Shown: positions 7,889-12,737 of the stretch, in pieces
How positions within the stretch are numbered: the first letter of the stretch is position 1
Layout: each line of letters opens with the position of its first letter
Source of the DNA: a virus
Length of the DNA stretch: 33,052 nucleotides
Virus record (IMG/VR): IMGVR_UViG_3300030328_004747
Location: 1 to 33,052 of that record
Reading direction: 5' to 3' (one strand)
The notes under the pieces: model-generated
What the model saw: the letters and a program-made list of their open reading frames with translations, nothing else
What the model was told of the DNA's origin: nothing
Databases searched by the model: none
Position numbers and translations under genes: made by a program

Positions 7889-7960
7889 AGCGGAGAGGAC
7901 AATTGGTAAGTCGCTTGGCTCATAACCAAGAGATAGTAGGTTCGATTCCTACCTCCGCAA
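7889..7960 (+). tRNA. tRNA with CAT anticodon (Met, initiator Met or lysidine Ile)
   Basis: The full cloverleaf is visible. The acceptor stem is GCGGAG with CTCCGC, the D arm GAC/GTC holds a TTGGTA loop, and the anticodon stem CTTGG/CCAAG holds loop CTCATAA. A five-base variable loop follows, and the T stem GTAGG/CCTAC holds TTCGATT. CCA is not encoded. Counting 72 bases leaves A1 opposite A72, an unpaired first position that resembles initiator tRNA. However, the anticodon stem lacks the three G-C pairs of initiators. Elongator Met or tRNA-Ile(CAU) is therefore equally possible. It directly follows the large candidate RNA. Confidence 0.92.
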
Positions 7961-8007
7961 CAAGATTTGTTTAAACAGTATTTAATTAAAGCACAAAGGA
8001 GGATTGT

Positions 8008-8253
8008 ATGCCGAAATTCATAAAGTTTATGGGAATCACTATTAATACTGCACATATACTATCTCTAGACTATAAGTATAATGTTGCAACAAAAAAGCAT
8101 TTCTTAAAGATATATATGTCTGGTAATGTATTCCCTAGTCGCAATTTATATTCATTTGGCTTCACTAGTATGGGTAGATATAATAAAGCTAGAGATTGGC
8201 TTGATCGACAGTTGAAGACAGATGATGTAGAATATACAACACTTGAAATGTAG
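8008..8253 (+). CDS. 81-residue protein of unknown function
   Basis: A strong AAAGGAGG site precedes ATG 8008, 47 bases after the tRNA. The 81-residue product begins MPKFIKFMGITINTAHIL, suggesting an early beta hairpin, and ends with a helix-like KARDWLDRQLK segment. The pattern of strands with a surface basic patch (YKYNVATKKHFLKIYM) could suit a small nucleic acid or protein binding fold, but no family is recognised. It is followed by a short stem GAGC/GCTC at 8270-8281 before the next ribosome site. Confidence 0.7.
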   Translation: MPKFIKFMGITINTAHILSLDYKYNVATKKHFLKIYMSGNVFPSRNLYSFGFTSMGRYNKARDWLDRQLKTDDVEYTTLEM

Positions 8254-8296
8254 TACTAACTAACATAAACTGAGCAATAGCTCGAAAGGAATTAAT

Positions 8297-8449
8297 ATGA
8301 ATAACTTTAAAGGTTCAATTATATTAATGGGTATTGATTGGAATAAAGCAGCGGAAAAGGTAGCAAACAAACAGCTCAAACAGGAAGATCCAAAATTATA
8401 CTCTGTTATCAATCTCTTAGATAGGAATTTTAGAGAAAGAACTAGATAG
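8297..8449 (+). CDS. 50-residue small protein, unknown
   Basis: An ATG at 8297 preceded by AAAGGA opens a 50-codon frame. The product has a short hydrophobic start (FKGSIILMGIDW) followed by a helical, Lys/Gln-rich region and an Arg-rich end. It has the same orientation as its neighbours and fills a gap that would otherwise be unexplained. No motif allows a functional guess. Small proteins in this phage zone often take over or block host functions; that is general knowledge and not shown here. Confidence 0.5.
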   Translation: MNNFKGSIILMGIDWNKAAEKVANKQLKQEDPKLYSVINLLDRNFRERTR

Positions 8450-8474
8450 CAGAATCCTCATGTTGTTTTATACA

Positions 8475-8501
8475 GGGAGTAAGAATACCCAACTTACTCC
8501 C
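8475..8501 (+). other. Perfect 9-bp inverted repeat
   Basis: GGGAGTAAG at 8475-8483 and CTTACTCCC at 8493-8501 are exact complements around a nine-base loop. Only a short A-rich stretch follows, with no T run, so it is not a typical intrinsic terminator on the plus strand. It may be an RNA processing or stabilising hairpin between two small genes. Confidence 0.55.
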
Positions 8502-8541
8502 AAAAGTTTATTGACATTAAATAGCTTAGGAGAATAATATT

Positions 8542-8730
8542 ATGAATGTATTCCATAAGATATATTGGGAAGTAAAGACTAGATGCTTAAATCTAGAAGA
8601 TCTGACAGATGTATGGTTTAAATCACAGGGAGACCTATCAAAGCCTGCTGGATTAAGACCTTACAACCCATTGACTAGAATAGCATTTAGTGAGTTAGTG
8701 AGAAGGTTAGAAAGAATTAAAAAGAAATAA
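8542..8730 (+). CDS. 62-residue protein, unknown
   Basis: ATG 8542 has TAGGAGA upstream with a long but workable spacing. The 62-residue product is helical and basic at its C-terminus (FSELVRRLERIKKK) with two Trp in the first half. A PLTRIAFSELVRRLERI segment resembles part of a small helix-turn-helix but is too short to assign. It is flanked by a perfect hairpin upstream and a structured element downstream. Confidence 0.6.
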   Translation: MNVFHKIYWEVKTRCLNLEDLTDVWFKSQGDLSKPAGLRPYNPLTRIAFSELVRRLERIKKK

Positions 8731-8735
8731 TAATG

Positions 8736-8817
8736 TATAGGGGATATTGACAGGCGAGCATGGAGCGGTAATGCTTAATAAATGATATCCATAACTAACG
8801 AGGGTCAAGCCCCTATA
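8736..8817 (+). ncRNA. Structured RNA element A
   Basis: Between two small genes, TATAGGGG at 8736-8743 pairs exactly with CCCCTATA at 8810-8817, and TTGAC 8747-8751 continues with GTCAA 8804-8808, giving 13 pairs broken by a small internal loop. Inside, AGCAT 8757-8761 pairs with ATGCT 8771-8775. GGATAT 8742-8747 could alternatively pair with ATATCC 8785-8790, so two folds compete. The ribosome site of the next gene lies shortly downstream, so a regulatory leader or an independent small RNA are both possible. Confidence 0.5.
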
Positions 8818-8842
8818 TTTAACACAAAAGGAGTAAAAATCT

Positions 8843-9007
8843 ATGAAAGATTTAAAAGACAGTGCATTTGGTAATGGTAGTGCTAAACTACATGAAGTAA
8901 TATCAAAATTAACTATAACAGATAGAGCTAATCCTGAACTTGCTCAGAATATATTGAGCTGGACTAAAGATAGTGTTACTGATATAGTTTACAAAAAGAA
9001 GTTTTAA
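8843..9007 (+). CDS. 54-residue protein, unknown
   Basis: AAAAGGAG lies nine bases before ATG 8843. The 54-residue product begins with a charged stretch and Gly/Asn/Ser residues (MKDLKDSAFGNGSAKLHEVI), followed by a helical section and a Lys-rich end, KKKF. No Cys pair, membrane segment or catalytic motif is visible. It sits between structured element A and a 430-base non-coding block. Confidence 0.55.
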   Translation: MKDLKDSAFGNGSAKLHEVISKLTITDRANPELAQNILSWTKDSVTDIVYKKKF

Positions 9008-9207
9008 GCTTAGTCCAACGTAAGGCTCTCTACCGTAATGGGAGATTGATGTCTTATGGTACGGATGATATACATAGTAAACCCTGCGACCACTCTGGCT
9101 GAACGTAACGCTGCTTTTACTGTATATGTATGGGGACAACATGCTGACCACGCAATGGCCTCGAAGTAACAGATGCTTGTCCCAAAGATTTCACATATAA
9201 CATGTGT
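9008..9207 (+). ncRNA. Structured non-coding block, 5' part
   Basis: No ribosome-site-backed gene is seen here. ATATAC 9068-9073 and AGTAAA 9076-9081 pair with TTTACT 9116-9121 and GTATAT 9122-9127, a 12-bp stem with a two-base bulge. GGGACAA 9133-9139 pairs with TTGTCCC 9177-9183. A further stem may join TACCGTAA and TTATGGTA around 9029-9061. Together with elements B and C this forms a 430-base block of consecutive stems. It may be one large RNA or several small ones. Confidence 0.4.
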
Positions 9208-9211
9208 TCCT

Positions 9212-9314
9212 ATAGCAGGTATTAGTAAAATTTCTGGATTCTAGCGAATCTCCCTAAATATATCATATGCTAATCCTATATGGTATAGCAAGAAACTGCA
9301 CTAGTACCTGCTAT
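9212..9314 (+). ncRNA. Structured RNA element B, three-way junction
   Basis: The ends 9212-9226 and 9300-9314 form a 15-bp stem with a single G-U wobble. Inside, GATTC 9237-9241 pairs with GAATC 9246-9250 around a four-base loop, and TGCTA 9268-9272 pairs with TAGCA 9286-9290. The result is a compact three-way junction of about 100 nt. A 15-bp closing stem is well above chance expectation for this composition. No gene overlaps it, and it lies nine bases before element C. Confidence 0.6.
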
Positions 9315-9322
9315 TAATTTAT

Positions 9323-9412
9323 TTAAGAGAGTGGAGAGTGGATACCGTGAGGTCTACCCTGGGTTTTATTCATATTGCCTTTTCGAGCTGCCCTGTGTTG
9401 ACACTCTCTTAA
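9323..9412 (+). ncRNA. Structured RNA element C with GNRA-type loop
   Basis: TTAAGAGAGTG at 9323-9333 is an exact complement of CACTCTCTTAA at 9402-9412, an 11-bp closing stem. Inside, ACC 9344-9346 and GGT 9351-9353 hold a GTGA loop, a GNRA tetraloop of the type used in tertiary contacts. The remaining interior is unusually GC-rich for the window. The ribosome site of the next gene starts 17 bases after the stem. It could be a cis-acting leader or a separate RNA. Confidence 0.55.
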
Positions 9413-9437
9413 TCATTTCATAAAACAGGAGGTTATT

Positions 9438-9668
9438 ATGACCTATATACCAAAAACAGAAGGTTATGGTAAGGTAAATAAATGTTGTACAAAAGAAAAT
9501 CTTCATTTTGTTGATGGAGGTGATGGCTGTGAATGGGAAGTATGGACTTGTTTAAGATGTGATCAACATTATGTAGTAACTATAGAAATTGTAAGATATT
9601 TTCAAGATTCTATGATACAACCTATTATAAAGGAGGAAGATAATGACACTAGACGTAATAGTAGTTAA
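9438..9668 (+). CDS. 76-residue Cys-rich protein, probable zinc-binding
   Basis: ATG 9438 follows CAGGAGG. The 76-residue product contains a CC pair near residues 17-18, then C31 and a WTCLRCDQHY knuckle at about 37-46, arranged like a small zinc ribbon. The C-terminal part is acidic and hydrophilic. Small zinc-ribbon proteins in phages are often nucleic acid binding or bind host polymerase, but no such role can be read directly. The last 26 bases overlap the next frame. Confidence 0.65.
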   Translation: MTYIPKTEGYGKVNKCCTKENLHFVDGGDGCEWEVWTCLRCDQHYVVTIEIVRYFQDSMIQPIIKEEDNDTRRNSS

Positions 9669-9936
9669 AGTATTTCTATTCATGTTACCATTTAGTATGG
9701 AAGCAGCTAATTGTTTGAATCCACATTATGATGGTAAGCATGAGAATATAGGATTTGTATGACAATGGTATGCTGATGACTTTCAGGTTGCTGAAAGAAG
9801 AATATGGAAAGAACCTAAGCGTTATACTTTAAATCTATATGACAAAGATGATAATTATATAGAGAGATTAATGCGAAAACGTTATTGGAAAATTAAAGAT
9901 AAAAAGAATGCTAAATATATGGAGGATTTGAAGTGA
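9643..9936 (+). pseudogene. Small gene split by an in-frame TGA
   Basis: AAAGGAGG precedes ATG 9643. The frame encodes 39 residues, ending at TGA 9760-9762, and then continues in the same frame for 57 codons (starting QWYADDFQVAERR) to a TGA at 9934-9936, which overlaps the GTG of the next gene as GTGA. Without the internal stop it would be a 97-residue gene that ends in the coupled manner used elsewhere here. A single TGG to TGA change would explain it. The context TGA-C is also known to favour readthrough. The N-terminal part has a hydrophobic run, VIVVKVFLFMLPF. The function is unknown. Confidence 0.55.
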
Positions 9937-10235
9937 ATTACACTAATGAACCTAATAAATATCTAAATAAAATCAGATTGATGATTGATAAGCTAGAAAC
10001 AATAGAAGATCTAAACTTTGTAAAAGAAATGGTTATTAAATGTAAGAAAATTAAAGCTGTTGAAATACGAAATGATCTGATTGTGGGAAGTTCTGTTAAA
10101 ATAATTGGAGCCGAGTCTAGAGGTATCTTTAGAGGAACTATTGTGAAAATCAATAGAAGTAAGGCGGTGGTTGATGTAGATGGTCATGTTAGGCATTTTA
10201 CAATACCATTTGAAATGTTAAGTAAACAAGGTTAG
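9933..10235 (+). CDS. 100-residue protein with a small beta-barrel-like C-terminus
   Basis: The GTG start at 9933 overlaps the preceding stop, and GGAGG lies at 9921-9925, so translational coupling is likely. Residues 1-50 are helical. Residues 55-95 read as alternating beta strands (VGSSVKIIGAESRGIFRGTI and VKINRSKAVVDVDGHVRHFT), like the KOW/SH3-type folds that bind RNA or proteins. I infer a small RNA- or ribosome-associated protein, with low certainty. Confidence 0.7.
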   Translation: MNYTNEPNKYLNKIRLMIDKLETIEDLNFVKEMVIKCKKIKAVEIRNDLIVGSSVKIIGAESRGIFRGTIVKINRSKAVVDVDGHVRHFTIPFEMLSKQG

Positions 10236-10243
10236 GAGGTTTT

Positions 10244-10438
10244 ATGGGAGCTTTTAGCGAAATAGATGCAGTAATGCAAGAACATGCAAAGAAATATATT
10301 GGAGATGATTATAACCAATATTGTCATAATGTACTTGTAAAAATAGAAGAAATTATTAACAGTAAAGGAGTGAAGTCGTGGGCAAAATATGTAGCAATAA
10401 AAAAGGTCGTAGAAGACAACTCAAGAGGTTACAGATAG
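10244..10438 (+). CDS. 64-residue protein, unknown
   Basis: A near-perfect AGGAGG lies seven bases before ATG 10244. The 64-residue product is helical, with HAKKYIGDDYNQYCHNVLVKIEE in the first half and a basic end. It overlaps the following basic ORF by 61 bases in a different frame. There is no recognised family and no membrane or metal motif. Confidence 0.65.
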   Translation: MGAFSEIDAVMQEHAKKYIGDDYNQYCHNVLVKIEEIINSKGVKSWAKYVAIKKVVEDNSRGYR

Positions 10439-10506
10439 AAAACCCAGTATATTTAGCTTGGTTATTAAATAAGATTGAACTTATCTATGAAGGAGGAAAG
10501 AGATGA
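10378..10506 (+). CDS. 42-residue basic protein with GTG start, overlapping
   Basis: AAAGGAG at 10364-10370 precedes a GTG at 10378 at good spacing. The frame runs 42 codons and ends TGA, overlapping the next ATG as ATGA. The first half is strongly basic (CSNKKGRRRQLKRLQ), and the second half is a hydrophobic helix-like stretch with VYLAWLLNKIELIY. It shares 61 bases with the previous gene. The ribosome site and coupled stop make translation plausible. Confidence 0.5.
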   Translation: MGKICSNKKGRRRQLKRLQIENPVYLAWLLNKIELIYEGGKR

Positions 10507-10754
10507 CTGGTACGATATATGCAGTATTAGACGAAGATAGAGGCGGTGACACTAAGGTTACCTTGCATAGAAATTATAAGTCAGCAAAAAAAGAATTTGA
10601 CCAAAGAGTTGAAATTTGGAAAGAATGCTTTGATAAGACTGAGTTAAAGGATCTAGAAAGATGGGATCTAAAAGATAATCATTTAAGATATGATATGGAT
10701 TCTAGCTGGGGAAATGTAGCAATCATTACAGAAGGAGATGAAAAATGGATGTAG
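10503..10754 (+). CDS. 83-residue protein, unknown
   Basis: GAAGGAGG precedes ATG 10503, which overlaps the previous stop. The 83-residue product starts with a strand (TGTIYAVLDEDRGGDTKVTLHRN) followed by a charged helix and a second strand near the end (WGNVAIITEGDEKWM). This alpha/beta pattern is common among phage hypothetical proteins of this size. No motif allows assignment. It overlaps the next gene by 10 bases. Confidence 0.7.
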   Translation: MTGTIYAVLDEDRGGDTKVTLHRNYKSAKKEFDQRVEIWKECFDKTELKDLERWDLKDNHLRYDMDSSWGNVAIITEGDEKWM

Positions 10755-10930
10755 AATTTATAGAAAATGATATATGGTGTGATGGTGAATGCGACAATCC
10801 TGAAGATGAAGCTAATTTCCATGATGATGGGAATCAAAAAGTATATTATGATAGAAATGGGAATCAAGGTATATGTGATAAGCATCATTGGTCATGTAAT
10901 GCCTGTGATAAAATAATTCAAGTAGGCTAA
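10745..10930 (+). CDS. 61-residue zinc-ribbon-like protein
   Basis: ATG 10745 has AGAAGGAG at suitable spacing. The 61-residue acidic protein has two Cys pairs: CDGEC at residues 12-16, and CNAC near 51-54, with C44 and HH between them. This resembles a small zinc ribbon. The many Asp and Glu residues around the first pair suggest a protein-binding role rather than DNA binding. It is the second Cys-rich small protein in this cluster. Confidence 0.65.
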   Translation: MDVEFIENDIWCDGECDNPEDEANFHDDGNQKVYYDRNGNQGICDKHHWSCNACDKIIQVG

Positions 10931-10947
10931 CCTTAAAGGAGGTAGAT

Positions 10948-11424
10948 ATGGCTAAATTAAGTGAAACTCAAAGACATTACTTTATTAATAGAGTAAAAGA
11001 CTCTATAAGCGAAGAAATAAACATTATCAGACAGAAAAATAGTGTTAATATAGCTAAAGCAACAGAAAAAGGCTTTGGAAGATATGTAAAAGAGCTTGGT
11101 GTAGATAAAATGCTGTCAGAATTAAAGAAAGTTTCTGAACGAAAAGATTATTTACAAGAAACATTATCAAATGTAGCTCATACAATATCAAAATATGAAA
11201 CCTTCTACAAATATGAAGATTATCGTCAATTCTTTATGAAAGAAGCTAGAAATATAGCAGATAAACAATTTTCTAAAACTAAAGAAGGTAAGCGTATAGC
11301 TGAATTAGAAGATTTAAAGACTAAATCTATTGATTATCTATATGGTTTGAACAATAATAGTGAAATAGCACGAGGATTAAATGCAATACTTAATCCAAAA
11401 GGTGTTAAATTGATTGAGTCTTGA
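10948..11424 (+). CDS. 158-residue coiled-coil protein, unknown
   Basis: AAAGGAGG lies nine bases before ATG 10948. The 158-residue product is almost entirely helical and rich in Lys and Glu, with heptad-like stretches (DKMLSELKKVSERKDYLQETL and KEGKRIAELEDLKTKSI). No Cys, membrane segment or catalytic motif is visible. The stop codon lies inside the closing stem of structured element D. It is the longest gene of the small-gene cluster and could be a structural or regulatory oligomer. Confidence 0.75.
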   Translation: MAKLSETQRHYFINRVKDSISEEINIIRQKNSVNIAKATEKGFGRYVKELGVDKMLSELKKVSERKDYLQETLSNVAHTISKYETFYKYEDYRQFFMKEARNIADKQFSKTKEGKRIAELEDLKTKSIDYLYGLNNNSEIARGLNAILNPKGVKLIES

Positions 11425-11504
11425 TTTGCCTGTGTATAATCTCATAATAATAAAAATAAAAGAGATTGTTAGAATTAAGCTACTAATTATTGCACAGGCA
11501 TCAA
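11421..11504 (+). ncRNA. Structured RNA element D overlapping a stop codon
   Basis: TTGAT 11421-11425 and GCCTGTG 11428-11434 pair with CACAGGC 11493-11499 and ATCAA 11500-11504, giving 12 pairs with a two-base bulge. An inner stem AATCTC 11438-11443 pairs with GAGATT 11462-11467 around an A-rich loop. The 5' strand of the closing stem includes the stop codon of the upstream gene, so translation through that gene would open it. No T run follows. Confidence 0.5.
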
Positions 11505-11516
11505 TTTAGAATAGTA

Positions 11517-11823
11517 TGTAACTAGTTTAGTAGCAGTCCTGAGAAGTTACACTAAGTTTATTCCAGGAACTCTTAGAGTACGGTGATAGGATTTGAAGCC
11601 TGGACTACGATACTCTTTTATACTAAAAATCCCTCGGCCATTGACGGAGATGGGAGGATTAGCTAAGAGCACTACTATTAAACGAAAAAAAAGCTAATCT
11701 AATAACTTGAGAATCAGTAATTGGTCCTGTAAGTCCTATGTAATTCAACAGTAGAGTGTTTACACTTGCTCGTATTAGGCAATGGAATATGTTACACTAA
11801 ACAGGTAGAGCTGAGATTCTCAA
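11517..11823 (+). ncRNA. Structured non-coding block E with possible pseudoknot
   Basis: Several pairings fill this gene-free stretch. TGTAACT 11517-11523 pairs with AGTTACA 11545-11551. TCCAGG 11562-11567 pairs with CCTGGA 11599-11604, while AGAGTA 11575-11580 pairs with TACTCT 11611-11616. The last two stems cross, as in a pseudoknot. A GATTAGCT/AGCTAATC pair follows around 11656-11700. TTGAGAAT 11707-11714 pairs with ATTCTCAA 11816-11823, with CAG/CTG inside it. The block ends just before a GGAGG site. It may be one RNA of about 300 nt or two. Confidence 0.45.
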
Positions 11824-11849
11824 TAATTTCAAATAAAACTGGAGGTGAT

Positions 11850-11969
11850 ATGATACAAATAAGTAAAGGTATATTTAAGGAAATCAGAAGATCCTGGAGG
11901 AAACATATCTTAGATAAGAATCCTGTAGGAAGACCAAGAAAAAGGAGACCTCATGTCAAAAAAAGTTAA
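11850..11969 (+). CDS. 39-residue very basic peptide with AT-hook-like end
   Basis: The start is set at ATG 11850 because GGAGG lies four bases earlier; an in-frame ATG at 11766 lies within structured block E and has no ribosome site. The 39-residue product ends with VGRPRKRRPHVKKS, similar to the AT-hook motif that binds the minor groove of AT-rich DNA. A DNA-binding or host nucleoid-targeting role is possible. It overlaps the next gene by 17 bases. Confidence 0.55.
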   Translation: MIQISKGIFKEIRRSWRKHILDKNPVGRPRKRRPHVKKS

Positions 11970-12261
11970 TTATACAAAAAAATGGACTAAAGTTGCTAGC
12001 GATCTATTGTTAGGTAGAAAAATAGTTAAAGTAGAATACTTATCTTCAAAAGAATGTGATGAAGATTTTGGATGGTACAAAAGACCAATCACATTTACAT
12101 TAGATGATGGTAAAATAGTAGTAGCACAAATGGATGATGAAGGTAATGATGGAGGAGTGTTGTTAATTGAAACTCCCAATGAAACTGTAACTAATGATAG
12201 TTTTCCAGGTCAATTATTCCGAAGAACTGATATATTGCCAGTATTATCATTGGAGGATTAA
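11953..12261 (+). CDS. 102-residue protein, unknown
   Basis: AAAAGGAG precedes ATG 11953. The 102-residue product has a basic start, then alternating strands (GRKIVKVEYLS, PITFTLDDGKIVVAQMDDEG and GGVLLIETP), which suggests a small beta barrel or sheet. It ends in TAATG, coupling it to the next gene. No known family is recognised. The beta-rich pattern and acidic middle fit a protein-binding role. Confidence 0.7.
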   Translation: MSKKVNYTKKWTKVASDLLLGRKIVKVEYLSSKECDEDFGWYKRPITFTLDDGKIVVAQMDDEGNDGGVLLIETPNETVTNDSFPGQLFRRTDILPVLSLED

Positions 12262-12428
12262 TGAAGAATGATATTAATAAACTAACTACTGAAGATCTAA
12301 AAGAACAGCTTAAAAGAGTTTCTATTATTATGAATTCAGCTCTAGAGTTTATCAACAAAAACAATCTTAGCAACGAGTTTTATGATCATATGAAAAGTTA
12401 TGATGAAAAAATATCTAGCAAGCAGTGA
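12261..12428 (+). CDS. 55-residue helical protein, unknown
   Basis: The ATG shares one base with the preceding TAA stop, and TGGAGG lies at 12251-12256, so translation is probably coupled. The 55-residue product looks like two helices (TTEDLKEQLKRVSIIMNSALEF and EFYDHMKSYDEKISS). It has no metal or membrane motif. A gap of 74 bases follows, with a possible CCATAA/TTATGG pairing. Confidence 0.55.
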   Translation: MKNDINKLTTEDLKEQLKRVSIIMNSALEFINKNNLSNEFYDHMKSYDEKISSKQ

Positions 12429-12502
12429 ATTTTTGTTGCCATAAAACACAATATAGAGTTAAATTATGGTACGAGTCAAACTCCAATACACAAAAGGAAT
12501 AG

Positions 12503-12664
12503 ATGGTAGAAGAAGCCCTCATTGAAGAGACTGTAATCAAAACTTATATGGAACTATACCTAACGGCTATTAAAGAAAATAAGCCTGATGAAGAAGTTGA
12601 TAGAATTCATTCAAGAATGGTCGAACTACTCGAACGTAAGAAGCAACGTAGTAAATTAATCTAG
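12503..12664 (+). CDS. 53-residue helical protein, unknown
   Basis: AAAAGGAAT lies before ATG 12503. The 53-residue product is acidic at the start (MVEEALIEETVIKTYMELYL) and basic at the end (ELLERKKQRSKLI), probably a helical hairpin. Nothing identifies its role. Its stop lies just upstream of a likely promoter for the replication genes. Confidence 0.5.
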   Translation: MVEEALIEETVIKTYMELYLTAIKENKPDEEVDRIHSRMVELLERKKQRSKLI

Positions 12665-12672
12665 ATACAATA

Positions 12673-12681
12673 TGCTATAAT
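12673..12681 (+). promoter_or_regulatory. Extended -10 promoter before the replication genes
   Basis: TGCTATAAT fits the extended -10 pattern TGnTATAAT used by host sigma-70-type polymerases, which needs little from a -35 box; none is clear at the usual distance. It lies 57 bases before the ATG of the permuted ATPase gene, in a short gene-free gap. It would allow the replication module to be transcribed by host polymerase independently of the upstream cluster. Confidence 0.45.
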
Positions 12682-12737
12682 ATTTGGTTAGTCCAATTAT
12701 GGAAGTATATTTTGTCTTCAAAATAGAGAGGATATAT

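Noticed and set aside
8475-8501. Intrinsic terminator
   Set aside because: The stem is good but no T run follows on the plus strand.
8909-9151. An 80-codon minus-strand frame
   Set aside because: It overlaps a plus-strand gene and a structured block, lacks a ribosome site, and runs against all neighbouring genes.
8736-9412. A CRISPR array or tandem copies of one RNA
   Set aside because: Elements A, B and C differ in sequence, size and interior; there is no repeated unit with spacers.
9760-9762. TGA read as Trp throughout the genome
   Set aside because: Several genes here end in TGA at coupled overlaps, including large terminase and the nuclease, so TGA works as a stop.
12684-12737. An upstream extension of the ATPase that might hold a normal P-loop
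   Set aside because: The added 18 residues contain no Gly-rich loop or Lys-Thr pair, and the ribosome site supports the start at 12738.
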